The notes: generated from the sequence alone by a model not told the origin. Positions 1 to 9,039 are shown, counted from the first letter of the stretch. The stretch is 64,000 nt of DNA from Candidatus Villigracilis affinis (GCA_016718275.1 JADKEA010000008.1:62001-126000), one strand, 5' to 3'. Numbers and translations are program-made.

Positions 1-381
1 GAAGTCATTTACACGGCGTGGAAGAACGGCGCAAAATTCGATGCCTGGGATGAAGCCAAGAAGCAGGAAGCCTGGCTGCCCGCCTTCGAAGAGCACGGAC
101 TCGACCCTGCGTTTTACACACACCGCCAGCGCCGCACGGATGAAGTCTTCCCGTGGGAACACATCACCGCCGCTGTGCGCAAGAACTTCCTGTTCCAGGA
201 TTTCCGTCAATCACTCGAAGGCCAGATCCGCGTGGACTGTCGTTTGAATTGTTTTGCCTGCGGCATTCTGCCGACATTCGCCAACCTGCGCCGCGAAAAT
301 CCAGGCGAAGGCTGGAAATGCCCGGACGTAAAATCTCCCGTTTCAAAGGTCAATATTGAATTGCCTGTCATGGGCGATTAA
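1..381 (+). CDS. Radical-SAM protein of the TIGR03960 type, C-terminal end only
   Basis: Frame 1 is open from the window edge to a TAA at 379-381, giving the last 126 residues. The visible part has the Cys-containing end typical of the B12-binding radical-SAM family that precedes DUF2344 proteins: DCRLNCFACGI at about residues 79-89. The DUF2344 partner lies two genes downstream (923-1543), which is the usual neighbourhood and the main support for the name. The catalytic CxxxCxxC region is outside the window, so the radical-SAM assignment is inferred from the tail and context. Substrate unknown; in other bacteria the pair is often near ribosome or RNA-modification genes. Confidence 0.7.
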   Translation, partial: EVIYTAWKNGAKFDAWDEAKKQEAWLPAFEEHGLDPAFYTHRQRRTDEVFPWEHITAAVRKNFLFQDFRQSLEGQIRVDCRLNCFACGILPTFANLRRENPGEGWKCPDVKSPVSKVNIELPVMGD

Positions 382-395
382 TAAAATCGCCTATT

Positions 396-920
396 ATGAA
401 TAAGGTTATTTTCCTTTCACGCCTTTTACAGGAAAGAGACAAGTTCGAACTGCTCCTGAACCGAGTCGGTTTTTCGCGCCGAATGACTACGAAGGGCGTA
501 TCTGGAAAGCTATCGATCAAGGATCTGCTCGCGGATGTACTCGCCCGCGAGCAATTCATCGCAGACCGCCTGAACGAGATTCTGCACGGGGATGTGTATT
601 CGCCCAGTGTTTCTCATCGCTCGCTCGAAAATTTCGAGAGCGATAACGGCTACCCAGACTACGAATCAACTCTCTTTGAAAAAGAAAACAGCCGCTACAG
701 CGTGGCGTCCAAATACAGGAATATCGGGGTGGATGACATCGTGGAGCAGGAGATCGCCACGTATGGGAATATCCTCGCCGCGTTCGAAAAGCTCACCCAT
801 GACCAGTGCCTTGACCATGATCTCTATCACCGCACAGCCGAGCACACTTATAAATCCTACCGCCGAACCAGTATCGAGATCAATCACTGGCTTCAATCCA
901 TTGCCCCGGAATCATACTAA
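396..920 (+). CDS. DinB/DfsB-like four-helix protein
   Basis: A 174-residue soluble protein starting at ATG 396, 14 bases after the previous stop. The N-terminal part has the pattern of DinB-superfamily bundles (helix, then LSIKDLLADVLAREQ around residues 43-57, where these families have a W/S-hkDlLaHl segment). The C-terminal part (HTYKSYRRTSIEINHWL) resembles the last helix of ClbS/DfsB-type proteins. The expected metal-binding histidine triad is not clearly complete, so metal-dependent activity is doubtful. It sits between the radical-SAM gene and its DUF2344 partner and is probably co-transcribed with them. Function unknown; the fold call is from weak pattern similarity. Confidence 0.5.
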   Translation: MNKVIFLSRLLQERDKFELLLNRVGFSRRMTTKGVSGKLSIKDLLADVLAREQFIADRLNEILHGDVYSPSVSHRSLENFESDNGYPDYESTLFEKENSRYSVASKYRNIGVDDIVEQEIATYGNILAAFEKLTHDQCLDHDLYHRTAEHTYKSYRRTSIEINHWLQSIAPESY

Positions 921-922
921 AC

Positions 923-1543
923 ATGCGAATACGCATCACATTTACCAAACAAGGCGCACTGCGCTACACGGGTCATCTTGACCTGCACAGATTATGGGAG
1001 CGCGCCATGCGCCGCGCGGAGTTGCCCATTGCTTACTCCCAGGGATTTCACCCGCAACCCAAAATGAGCCTAGCCGCTGCCCTGCCGCTGGGTTTTTCTT
1101 CGCTTTGCGAAATGCTGGATGTGCGTCTCAACGAAGAGATTCCCGTTGAAGAGATCAGACTACGGTTGAAGGACAACCTGCCAACCGATATTCAGGTAAC
1201 GAACGTGGAAAGCGTTGACGAACGCGCGCCCGCTTTGCAGACACAAGTCCTCTCAGCGGAGTATCATGTCCAATTGACAGAACCAGTTGACGGGTCCGAT
1301 CTGAAGCGCAGGGTCGAGGAATTGATCCAATCTGAATCGCTGCCGCGTGAACGTCGCGGAAAATTCTACGATTTGCGTCCGCTCGTCGAAGTTCTGACCG
1401 TTGATACGGAAACATCCACCCTGCAAATGAAACTCACCGCGCGCGAAGGCGCAACAGGCCGCCCCGATGAAGTGTTGACCGCGCTGGGAATCGAGCCTGA
1501 GTATGCGCGCGTGGAGAGAACGCGCTTAATTTTTCAGGAATAA
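923..1543 (+). CDS. DUF2344 (TIGR03936) protein, radical-SAM-associated
   Basis: 206 residues from ATG 923, two bases after the preceding stop. The N-terminus (RITFTKQGALRYTGHLD) and the segment AYSQGFHPQPKMSLAAALPL at about 39-58 are the conserved core of DUF2344. These proteins occur next to, or fused to, TIGR03960 radical-SAM enzymes, as here. The molecular role is not established. Length is normal for a stand-alone member. Tight spacing to both neighbours suggests one operon running into the PrsW gene. Confidence 0.85.
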   Translation: MRIRITFTKQGALRYTGHLDLHRLWERAMRRAELPIAYSQGFHPQPKMSLAAALPLGFSSLCEMLDVRLNEEIPVEEIRLRLKDNLPTDIQVTNVESVDERAPALQTQVLSAEYHVQLTEPVDGSDLKRRVEELIQSESLPRERRGKFYDLRPLVEVLTVDTETSTLQMKLTAREGATGRPDEVLTALGIEPEYARVERTRLIFQE

Positions 1544-1554
1544 GGAGAAGTCAA

Positions 1555-2523
1555 ATGGCCCTGATCGTTTCGTTGTTCTTTGGTTTTGTTCCAATGTTTT
1601 TATTTGCAGCATTCGTGTACTGGCTGGACCGCTACGAAAAGGAGCCCAAACTCCTGCTCGGCGCGGCTTTTTTTTGGGGAGTGGTAATTGCGGCGGGCGG
1701 GTCGTATATTCTCAATACGGCTTTTGGCATTGGCATTTTCATGTTCACAGGCTCCGAAGGCGCCGCGGACTTTGGCACGACCTCCATTGTTGCGCCCATC
1801 ATTGAGGAGTTTCTCAAAGGCCTCGCCGTGGCAATCGTTTTCTTCTTGTTTCGCAAGGAATTCGACACCATTCTTGATGGCATTATCTACGGTGGCATCG
1901 TTGCACTTGGGTTTGCCGCCACGGAAAACACGCTCTACATTTATCGCAATGGCTATCAGGAAGGCGGCTGGGGCGGTTTGATCCTGCTTGTTTTCATCCG
2001 CGTGATCTTGGTGGGCTGGCAGCATCCGTTCTACACCTCGTTCACAGGGATCGGATTCGCCCTTTCACGCACGCAAAGAAACCCATTGATCAAATTCATC
2101 GCGCCGTTTCTTGGGTATGGTGTGGCCGTGACAACCCACGCCTTCCACAACACCTTTGGCGGGCTGATCGGCGGGCTCGAAGGCCTCGCCGCTGGCACCT
2201 TTGTAGATTGGATCGGCTGGATAATTATGTTCGGCTTCATTATCTGGATGATCAACCATGAACGCAGCATCGTAAGAAGGCAGCTTTACGAAGAAGTCTC
2301 TGCTGGCGTGATTTCAGCGGGGCATTATCAAAGAGCGCTTTCCCCGTGGACCTCGACCACAGCAGGCTTAAGCGGCAGAACAACCTCACGCTTCTATCAA
2401 GCTTGCGGCGAACTGGCTCACAAGAAAGAACAATTCGCCAGACACGGCGATGAAAGCGGCAATGTAGCCATCATCAACTCACTGCGCGCGGAATTGGCGG
2501 CGCTGGCTCCGCAAGTTCGGTAA
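1555..2523 (+). CDS. prsW: PrsW-family intramembrane metalloprotease
   Basis: 322 residues from ATG 1555, with an AAGGAG Shine-Dalgarno in front. About eight hydrophobic segments cover residues 1-245. The metal-site motifs of the PrsW/CPBP-like superfamily are present: IIEEFLKG (Glu84-Glu85), GFAATEN (119-125), His157 in WQHPFY, and HAFHN (195-199). Family members cleave membrane substrates such as anti-sigma factors; no anti-sigma gene is visible nearby, so the substrate is unknown. The C-terminal 70 residues are soluble. It is the last gene before a transcription terminator, so it probably closes the first operon. Confidence 0.88.
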   Translation: MALIVSLFFGFVPMFLFAAFVYWLDRYEKEPKLLLGAAFFWGVVIAAGGSYILNTAFGIGIFMFTGSEGAADFGTTSIVAPIIEEFLKGLAVAIVFFLFRKEFDTILDGIIYGGIVALGFAATENTLYIYRNGYQEGGWGGLILLVFIRVILVGWQHPFYTSFTGIGFALSRTQRNPLIKFIAPFLGYGVAVTTHAFHNTFGGLIGGLEGLAAGTFVDWIGWIIMFGFIIWMINHERSIVRRQLYEEVSAGVISAGHYQRALSPWTSTTAGLSGRTTSRFYQACGELAHKKEQFARHGDESGNVAIINSLRAELAALAPQVR

Positions 2524-2538
2524 AATCCCTTGCCCAAA

Positions 2539-2556
2539 CGCGGACTCAAGTCCGCG
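2539..2556. repeat. Short palindromic element
   Basis: Perfect 8-bp inverted repeat CGCGGACT with a 2-bp centre, between the prsW stop and the next terminator. No function can be assigned; it may be one copy of a dispersed palindromic repeat. Confidence 0.45.
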
Positions 2557-2574
2557 CTCCTGCTGTCTTTTCAA

Positions 2575-2606
2575 AGGCTGACGAAACATCGTCAGCCTTT
2601 TTCTTT
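2575..2606 (+). terminator. Rho-independent terminator after prsW
   Basis: An 8-bp perfect stem (AGGCTGAC / GTCAGCCT) with an 8-base loop is followed by a T-rich run. It is placed to end the 1-2523 operon before the glycosyltransferase gene. Confidence 0.75.
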
Positions 2607-2635
2607 CTCCCCCGTGCGATATAATCCCACAACTC

Positions 2636-4156
2636 ATGGAAAAGCATTCCCCGCTCAAAACCATTCTCATCGTTTCAGCCATTTTCTACCTCATATTTAT
2701 CATCGGCACTTCCTTCGATATCAAAGGCGAGCGCTATTTCACCCTCGTGGACGACGCCATGATCTCCATGCGCTACGCCCGCAATCTGGCGCAAGGTCAC
2801 GGCCTGGTTTGGAATATCGGCGAACCGCCCGTGGAAGGTTTCACCAACCTCGGCTGGACCCTCTACCTCGCTTTTCTACACTTCTTCCCATTCCCCGCCT
2901 CGAAGATATCCCTCGCGGTCATGCTCACCTCGCTGGTGATTTTGCTTGCAAATATCCACACGATTTCCAAAATCGCCGAAGCGCTCCAACCCGATTCGAA
3001 ATATACATCCACACTTGCAGCCATCGTCACCGCGTTTTATTTTCCGCTTGTCTTCTGGTCACTGCGCGGCATGGAAGTCGGCCTGCTGACCTGGCTCATC
3101 AGCCTCGCCATTCTTTTCTCGCTCACCGAAAAAAGACCCGTTTTCATCGGCATCCTATTTGCGGCGGCCATTCTTGTCCGCGTGGATGCGATCGTTTCCA
3201 TTGCACCCATCGCGCTTTATTTGCTCCTCAAAAACAAACGCAACGCCATTATTCCCATCGCAATTGCCGCCATTGCCTTACTTACTGTTTTCTATTTTCA
3301 AAAGATATATTTCGGCGACTTTCTCCCCGCCACCTATTACCAAAAAATGACAGGCTTCACCGCCCTCGAACGCATCCGCCACGGCCTGCTGGTCTTCGTC
3401 GAATTCGCCACGCGCGATACACTTCCGCTCTTTTTATTTTCACTGGCAGGCATCTTCTTCTATAAATTTCAGCGCAGCCGCGAAGCGCTCTTACTGCTCG
3501 GCATCTTCCTCGCTCAATGTGCCTACTCCATTTATGTCGGCGGCGATTACGCCGAACCCGAAACGAACGCCGCGAACCGCTTCATCACCCAGGGGATGCC
3601 CGCCCTCATCGTCCTTTTCAGTTGGATGACGAACCGCATCCTCACCGACCTGAAAACTGCCCAGCCTCAATCGACAGTCGCCGCCCCGAAGCTGAATCCT
3701 GCCATTCCGCTCGCGGTCATCGTCCTGCTCATCATCAGCGGCGAACCGTGGTTCACTCAAGCCATTGACAACGCCCCCCTCCTCAAAGCCGATATCCGCC
3801 GCGTCAAACTGGGACTCTTCCTCGCCGAAACCACCTCCCCCGAAGCTGTGATCGCCGTCCATGCCGCAGGGCAGATTCCCTACTACTCCCAGCGCACCAC
3901 CATTGACCTGCTCGGGCTCAACGACCCCGTGGTAGCCAAAGGCGAAGGCCACGGCGAATTCTACCCAGGCCACAACAAATGGGACTACAACTACAGCATC
4001 ATCCAGCTTCGTCCCGACCTCATTGCAGATAACTTCGCGCCACTTGCCGACTTCATGATCAGAACCGTTCAATATGCAAAACTTGAAAACGGCATCTACG
4101 TCCGCCTCGACAGCAGCTTAATCAATCTGAAAGAAATCTCCAAAGATTATCGTTAA
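2636..4156 (+). CDS. GT-C family membrane glycosyltransferase (AftB/ArnT-like)
   Basis: 506 residues with about ten transmembrane segments. The first periplasmic loop holds an Asp pair (Asp39-Asp40) in LVDDAMISMRYARNLA, followed by GHGLVWNIGEPPVEGFTN. This is the acidic catalytic loop and substrate pocket pattern of lipid-phosphate-sugar dependent GT-C enzymes such as mycobacterial AftB. It should transfer a sugar from a polyprenyl-phosphate donor outside the membrane to a cell-surface glycan or protein. A paralogue with the same loop lies at 34035-35705. No convincing ribosome site precedes the ATG. Donor and acceptor cannot be read from sequence. Confidence 0.75.
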   Translation: MEKHSPLKTILIVSAIFYLIFIIGTSFDIKGERYFTLVDDAMISMRYARNLAQGHGLVWNIGEPPVEGFTNLGWTLYLAFLHFFPFPASKISLAVMLTSLVILLANIHTISKIAEALQPDSKYTSTLAAIVTAFYFPLVFWSLRGMEVGLLTWLISLAILFSLTEKRPVFIGILFAAAILVRVDAIVSIAPIALYLLLKNKRNAIIPIAIAAIALLTVFYFQKIYFGDFLPATYYQKMTGFTALERIRHGLLVFVEFATRDTLPLFLFSLAGIFFYKFQRSREALLLLGIFLAQCAYSIYVGGDYAEPETNAANRFITQGMPALIVLFSWMTNRILTDLKTAQPQSTVAAPKLNPAIPLAVIVLLIISGEPWFTQAIDNAPLLKADIRRVKLGLFLAETTSPEAVIAVHAAGQIPYYSQRTTIDLLGLNDPVVAKGEGHGEFYPGHNKWDYNYSIIQLRPDLIADNFAPLADFMIRTVQYAKLENGIYVRLDSSLINLKEISKDYR

Positions 4157-4172
4157 GCAAAACAGGAGCATC

Positions 4173-6221
4173 ATGCCACCAATCGCCCCAAAACGAGACC
4201 ATGCACTCATCCAACACGGCCTGACCCGCAACGACGAATACTATTGGATGCGCAACCGTGAAGACCCAAAAGTCAAAGAATATTTGCAGTCAGAAAACGA
4301 CTACCTTGAAGAAACCCTCCAACACCTGAACCCGCTGCGCGAAAAACTCTTTCAGGAAATGAAAGGCCGCATCCGCGAAGTGGATAGCAGTGTCCCCGAA
4401 AAAAACGGCGGCTTTTTGTATTACACGCGCACCGAAGCAAACAAACAATATCCCATCTTCTGCCGAAAAAAAGACATCCCCAACGCCGCCGAGGAAATTC
4501 TGCTCGATCAAAATATACTGGCGGAGGGTCACGAGTTTTGCAGTGTCAGCGCCTTCAACCTCAGCCCTGACCAAACCAAGCTGGCCTATTCCGTTGACCT
4601 TGAAGGCTCAGAGATGTATACGATCCACATCAAGGACCTGGTCAACAACATCGACCTGCCCGAACAGATGAGCGGGGTACATGGCAGCGTCTACTTTCAG
4701 ATCGGCGTGGAATGGGCAAATGACAGCGAAACCCTGTTCTACCTGGGTCTTGATTCCTCCCATCGAGCCTGCCAGCTGTTTCGCCACAAATTGGGAACAG
4801 ACCCCGCAAAAGATACACTGATCTATTTCGAGGAAGATGACACCTTCTCACTTTCCCTCTTGAAATCGCGCAGCGAAAAATACATCCTCACACATCACTA
4901 CAACACGATGTCGCATGAAATGCGATTTCTCCCTGCTGACCAGCCAGAAGCGGAGTTGCAGATTTTTCAACCGCGTCTGGCAGGGCTTGAATATTATGCG
5001 GCACACCTCGGCGACTCGTTCTACATCGTCACGAACGAGAACTCACAAAACTTCAAATTAATGAAAACACCCGTTACCGCCACAGAAAAAGAGAACTGGC
5101 AGGAGATCATCGGAAACCGTGAAGATACCCTGCTCGAACACGTGGATGCCTTCGAAAATTACATCGTCCTCCATGAAAGAAAAGGCGGACTCAAGCAACT
5201 CAGAATCAGCAAACCAGACGGTCACAGCGAGGTGCGCCACGTTTCGTTCCCCGACCCCACCTACGAGGTCATCGTTGATGTCAACCCCGAATTCCACACG
5301 AATCTGTTACGCCTGCGCTATTCCTCACTGACCACACCCTTCTCCACAGTGGATTTTCACATGGACAGCGGCGAATGGGAATTAAAAAAGGAATACCAAG
5401 TTCCAGGTGGATACGACAAATCACAATACGCCACGGAATATATCCACGCTACCGCAGCGGACGGACGCAAAATTCCGATTTCCCTGGCCTACAAAAAGGG
5501 ATTGAAAAAAGACGGTCAGAATCCAACTCTCCTGTATGGATACGGCGCCTATGGCGCATCCAGCGATGCGGCTTTCAATCTCAGCCTGTTCAGTCTGCTC
5601 GACCGTGGATTTGTCTTCGCAATTGCCCACGTACGTGGCGGTTCCGAAATGGGACGCTCCTGGTACGACGAAGGCAGGCTGTTCAACAAAAAGAATTCGT
5701 TCACTGATTTCATCGCCTGCGCCGAGCATTTGATCCAGGAAGGATTTACTTCCCCCGAAAAACTTGCCAGCACGGGCGGTTCTGCGGGTGGGCTTTTGGT
5801 CGGCGCAAGCATGGTCATGCGGCCTGAGCTTTTCAAGGCGGTGGTTTGCAAGGTCCCATTCGTGGATGTGATCACCAGCATGAGCGACCCAAGCATCCCG
5901 TTGACCACGCTCGAATATGACCAATGGGGAAACCCTGATAACAAAGATGAGTATGACTACATGCTGTCCTACTCTCCATACGACAATCTTCGGGAAGTGG
6001 AATATCCGCACCTGCTGTTGTCGACGGGCTTCAATGATCCACGCGTGGCATATTGGGAGCCCGCCAAATTCCTCGCACGGCTGCGAGATAAAAAAAATGA
6101 CGGTAACCTCGCCCTGCTCCAAACAAACTTCAGCGCAGGACACGCAGGTGCTAGTGGAAGATATGATTATCTCAAGGAAAATGTTCTTGATTTCGCGTTC
6201 CTGATTGATCGTCTCACCTGA
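4173..6221 (+). CDS. ptrB: Oligopeptidase B, S9 family serine peptidase
   Basis: 682 residues, the usual length for oligopeptidase B. An N-terminal beta-propeller domain (about 70-400) is followed by an alpha/beta-hydrolase domain. The catalytic triad is visible: Ser537 in GGSAGG, Asp622 in TGFNDPRVAYWEP, and His657 in AGHAGASGR. The N-terminus (DEYYWMRNREDPKV) is typical of the family. It cleaves short peptides, generally after basic residues. No signal peptide is seen, so it should be cytoplasmic. It starts 16 bases after the glycosyltransferase stop behind a GGAG-like site, so the two may be co-transcribed, although no functional link is apparent. Confidence 0.93.
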   Translation: MPPIAPKRDHALIQHGLTRNDEYYWMRNREDPKVKEYLQSENDYLEETLQHLNPLREKLFQEMKGRIREVDSSVPEKNGGFLYYTRTEANKQYPIFCRKKDIPNAAEEILLDQNILAEGHEFCSVSAFNLSPDQTKLAYSVDLEGSEMYTIHIKDLVNNIDLPEQMSGVHGSVYFQIGVEWANDSETLFYLGLDSSHRACQLFRHKLGTDPAKDTLIYFEEDDTFSLSLLKSRSEKYILTHHYNTMSHEMRFLPADQPEAELQIFQPRLAGLEYYAAHLGDSFYIVTNENSQNFKLMKTPVTATEKENWQEIIGNREDTLLEHVDAFENYIVLHERKGGLKQLRISKPDGHSEVRHVSFPDPTYEVIVDVNPEFHTNLLRLRYSSLTTPFSTVDFHMDSGEWELKKEYQVPGGYDKSQYATEYIHATAADGRKIPISLAYKKGLKKDGQNPTLLYGYGAYGASSDAAFNLSLFSLLDRGFVFAIAHVRGGSEMGRSWYDEGRLFNKKNSFTDFIACAEHLIQEGFTSPEKLASTGGSAGGLLVGASMVMRPELFKAVVCKVPFVDVITSMSDPSIPLTTLEYDQWGNPDNKDEYDYMLSYSPYDNLREVEYPHLLLSTGFNDPRVAYWEPAKFLARLRDKKNDGNLALLQTNFSAGHAGASGRYDYLKENVLDFAFLIDRLT

Positions 6222-6293
6222 AACCACTTTATGGTTGAAAATTTCATTTAAACGTTCTATAATCTTTTTATCTTATTGGTAAAGGAGAAACCC

Positions 6294-6551
6294 ATGGAAC
6301 GTTTTATTATCGAATCGCCCCATCCGATTGAAAAATGCGATCAGGCCATTCAGGATCTTCACGCGGCAGGATATTTACATCAATTCGAATGGGGATGCAA
6401 AGACAATGAGCATACTGGCTGGGCCATCGTGGAAGCGGAAAGTTTGGAGCACGCCAAACAGATCGTCCCGTGGTATTTGCGGGCACAGGCCAGAATCGTG
6501 CGGCTGGTCAAATTCGAAGTTGCGGACTCGGAACATCAAATTTCTAAATAA
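6294..6551 (+). CDS. Small conserved protein of unknown function
   Basis: 85 residues. The ATG at 6294 is chosen because an AAAGGAG Shine-Dalgarno sits 6 bases upstream; a longer in-frame reading from a TTG at 6276 would contain that site. The protein is mixed alpha/beta with the look of a small ferredoxin-fold dimer (similar in size and pattern to DUF3303/DUF4242-type proteins), but no family could be assigned. It is a single-gene unit ending at a strong hairpin terminator shared with the convergent citrate synthase gene. Confidence 0.7.
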   Translation: MERFIIESPHPIEKCDQAIQDLHAAGYLHQFEWGCKDNEHTGWAIVEAESLEHAKQIVPWYLRAQARIVRLVKFEVADSEHQISK

Positions 6552-6556
6552 ATAAA

Positions 6557-6586
6557 AACTCCCGAACATTCTCATGTTCGGGAGTT
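6557..6586. terminator. Shared terminator between convergent genes
   Basis: A perfect 13-bp stem (AACTCCCGAACAT) with a 4-base loop lies between the small gene (+) and gltA (-). Read leftward it is followed by a T-run (TTTTATTT), so it is strongest as the gltA terminator. Read rightward it is followed by a weaker T-rich stretch. Confidence 0.85.
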
Positions 6587-6599
6587 GATCTTTTACAAG

Positions 6600-7919
6600 C
6601 TATGCTGCAGGTTGGGCGGCTTTTGCCACTACATCTTCCAGCATCTTGGTCGTTAACGACTTCGGACGTTCGATCGGCATGCCGAGGGCACGAGCCCAGA
6701 CATAATTGGCAGTGACGCCAAGCGCGCGGCCGACACCGAATAACACAGTGTAGAAATCAAATTCACGCACACCATAGTAATACTGCAAGGTGCCGCTGAT
6801 CGCATCTACATTCGGAGCGGGATTCTTCGCCTTGCCCTGCTCCTTAAGAACGGCAGGCACTACATCAAAGACGAGATCGGCGAGGCGCAATAATTCATCA
6901 TCGGGGAAGCGCTTCTTGGCAAATTCCATCTGCGCCATGTAGCGTGGATCGGGCACGCGCAAGACCGCATGGCCGTAACCAGGGATGACATGACCGCCGT
7001 TGAGCGTATCCCAGGCGAATTTATACAGGTCATCGCGGGAGGGCACGCCACCGAATTTCTTGTGTACTTCCAACAACCAGCCGAGACACTCTTGATTGGC
7101 TAGACCATGCAAAGGTCCAGCAAGACCGTTGAGCGAGGCGGAGAAGGAAAGGTACGGGTCGGAGAGAGCGGACCCGACGAGGTGCATCGTGTGGGCGGAG
7201 ACATTCCCAGCTTCATGGTCGCTGTGCAAAATGAAATACAGACGGGCGAGTTCGGAGTAACCCTTCTTGTCTGAGACCTTCATCATCTTGGAGAAATTCG
7301 CGCCGTAATCGAGTTTGGGGTTGTATTTTGGTTTGGAGGTCTCGCCGTAATATTTCATGCGGTAAATATACGCGGCAATGACGGGGAGTTTCGCGGTCAG
7401 GTCGAGGCTGTCTTCGAGGGCGGCTTCCCAGTAGACATCCTTTTTCATGCTGTGATATTTGGCCGCAAAATTTGAGCCATTCTGAAGCGCAAGGACCGCC
7501 TGCGAGAAGAGTGTCATCGGGTGAGTCTCTTTCGGCATGGTCTTGAGCATCTTGTACACATAGTCAGGGACGATGGCGCGCTTGGCCCATTCGGCTTCCA
7601 CCTCGAGCGCCTGTTCCTTGGTCGGAACTTCGCCGATCATCAACAGATAATACAGACCGCCCACCAAAGGCATTTTGCTGGCGCGCGCCTTGGGCAGGGC
7701 CTTCAACAATTCAGGGATGGTCAAACCGCGGAAGATGATCCCATGCGCGGGGTCAACGAAAGAGACATCGGAAAGCAGGGACTTGATATCGCGCATCCCG
7801 CCCACGATCTGTCCGATGTTGACATGGTCGACGACCACTTCGGCATGTTCCTTGGCAAGAGACTTAATGCGCTCGCGCCATGCGGGCAGTTGAGCAGAGA
7901 GTTTTTCATGCAGAATCAT
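6600..7919 (-). CDS. gltA: Citrate synthase, mitochondrial (eukaryote-like) type
   Basis: 439 residues from ATG 7919, chosen over a longer reading because GGAGGAAC lies just upstream. It condenses acetyl-CoA and oxaloacetate. The sequence is of the mitochondrial type: HSDHEAGNVSAH, NGLAGPLHGLANQE, PGYGHAVLR and NVDAISG. The catalytic residues His271, His317 and Asp372 keep exactly the spacing of pig His274, His320 and Asp375, as far as the family numbering is remembered. The hexameric allosteric features of the common bacterial GltA are absent. It follows mdh by 46 bases on the same strand, so the two TCA enzymes form an operon. Confidence 0.95.
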   Translation of the reverse strand: MILHEKLSAQLPAWRERIKSLAKEHAEVVVDHVNIGQIVGGMRDIKSLLSDVSFVDPAHGIIFRGLTIPELLKALPKARASKMPLVGGLYYLLMIGEVPTKEQALEVEAEWAKRAIVPDYVYKMLKTMPKETHPMTLFSQAVLALQNGSNFAAKYHSMKKDVYWEAALEDSLDLTAKLPVIAAYIYRMKYYGETSKPKYNPKLDYGANFSKMMKVSDKKGYSELARLYFILHSDHEAGNVSAHTMHLVGSALSDPYLSFSASLNGLAGPLHGLANQECLGWLLEVHKKFGGVPSRDDLYKFAWDTLNGGHVIPGYGHAVLRVPDPRYMAQMEFAKKRFPDDELLRLADLVFDVVPAVLKEQGKAKNPAPNVDAISGTLQYYYGVREFDFYTVLFGVGRALGVTANYVWARALGMPIERPKSLTTKMLEDVVAKAAQPAA

Positions 7920-7965
7920 TTGTTCCTCCAAAGGTAGGGTCACGGCGCTGCCGTGCCCCATCAAA

Positions 7966-8901
7966 TTAGAATGTGACCAAACCCTTCAATGCTTCGTGCG
8001 TCTCCTTCACTGAAGCCGCAGATTTCTCGAACATGGCCTTTTCGTCGGCGTCGAATTGGTATTCAACGACTCTTTCCATGCCGCCTGCGCCAAGCACCAC
8101 GGGCACGCCAAAGTACATGTCGTTCAAACCGTATTCACCCTGCATCATGGTGGCGCAGGGGACGATCAACTTCTTGTCTTTCAAAATAGCTTCGGCCATT
8201 TGTACGCAGGCCATCGAGGGAGCATAGTAAGCGGAACCTGTCTTGAGCAGATTCACGATCTCGCCGCCGCCCTTACGGGTGCGATTGACAATGGCTTCGA
8301 GTTTGTCGGCGGGCAGATATTCCTTCAAAGGAATACCAGCGATGTTGGAGTGACGTGTCAGGGGAACCATTTCATCGCCGTGGCCGCCCAGCACGTAGCA
8401 GTTGATATTCTCCACACTCACACCAGTTTCCATGGCAACGAAGGCGCGCATGCGGGCCGAATCCAAAATGCCAGCCTGTCCGATGACACGTTCACGCGGC
8501 AGTTTAGTCATCTTCATGGTCAAGTAGGCCATGGTGTCGAGCGGATTGGTCAGAACGATGAAGATGGCATTCGGGGAGTGCTTGAGGGTCTCCATGGCAG
8601 CCTTGCCGACGATATCAGCATTGGTCTTCAGGAGGTCATCGCGGCTCATGCCGGGCTTGCGGGCAATACCAGCCGTGATGATGATGATGTCTGAATTCTT
8701 TGTATCGGCGTAATCGTTCGTTCCGATCACGTGCGTGTCCTTACCAATGATCGGCATGGCCTCCAGCATGTCGAGGCTCTTGCCCTGCGGCATTCCCTCC
8801 ACCACGTCCAACAAAACGACATCGGCAAGTTCGCGTTCGGCGAGCCAATGCGCGGCGGTTGCGCCCGTATTGCCTGCGCCGATAATTGAGATTTTCTTCA
8901 T
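7966..8901 (-). CDS. mdh: Malate dehydrogenase, NAD-dependent (LDH-like type)
   Basis: 311 residues from ATG 8901, preceded by GGAGGAAC. It oxidises malate to oxaloacetate. The Rossmann motif GAGNTG is at 8-13, and Asp32 after the second strand indicates NAD. Substrate arginines are in ARKPGMSR (Arg81 and Arg87), and the catalytic pair is Asp147 (ILDSAR) and His174 (GGHGDE). It is of the short LDH-like MDH group found in Chloroflexi and Bacteroidetes. First gene of an mdh-gltA operon, so oxaloacetate made here can feed the citrate synthase encoded next. Confidence 0.95.
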   Translation of the reverse strand: MKKISIIGAGNTGATAAHWLAERELADVVLLDVVEGMPQGKSLDMLEAMPIIGKDTHVIGTNDYADTKNSDIIIITAGIARKPGMSRDDLLKTNADIVGKAAMETLKHSPNAIFIVLTNPLDTMAYLTMKMTKLPRERVIGQAGILDSARMRAFVAMETGVSVENINCYVLGGHGDEMVPLTRHSNIAGIPLKEYLPADKLEAIVNRTRKGGGEIVNLLKTGSAYYAPSMACVQMAEAILKDKKLIVPCATMMQGEYGLNDMYFGVPVVLGAGGMERVVEYQFDADEKAMFEKSAASVKETHEALKGLVTF

Positions 8902-8985
8902 GTGTTCCTCCAATGGGATTTGGTCGGCAGAAAACGCCGCTATTTTTCACTAATTCTATCCGAAAGTATCACAGGCCAAAAGTAC

Positions 8986-9000
8986 AAAATGTCACATTTT
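8986..9000. promoter_or_regulatory. Palindrome upstream of mdh
   Basis: A perfect inverted repeat AAAATGT-C-ACATTTT lies about 85 bases before the mdh start. A possible -10 box (TAGAAT on the minus strand, about 8953-8958) lies between them. The size and symmetry suit a dimeric regulator such as a CRP/FNR-type protein, but no family consensus is matched with confidence. Confidence 0.4.
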
Positions 9001-9008
9001 TTACGCAC

Positions 9009-9039
9009 AAAAAAGACCCGCTTACACGAGTCTTTTTTT
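9009..9039 (-). terminator. Terminator of trxB
   Basis: On the minus strand an 11-bp stem with one G-U pair and a 6-base loop ends in a run of T. It lies about 90 bases downstream of the trxB stop and just upstream of the mdh promoter region. Confidence 0.75.

Noticed and set aside
2530..3465. 311-codon open frame on the plus strand
   Set aside because: Out-of-frame shadow of the GT-C gene, rich in His, Arg and Pro.
5421..6227. 268-codon open frame on the minus strand
   Set aside because: Antisense to the catalytic domain of oligopeptidase B, whose triad is intact.
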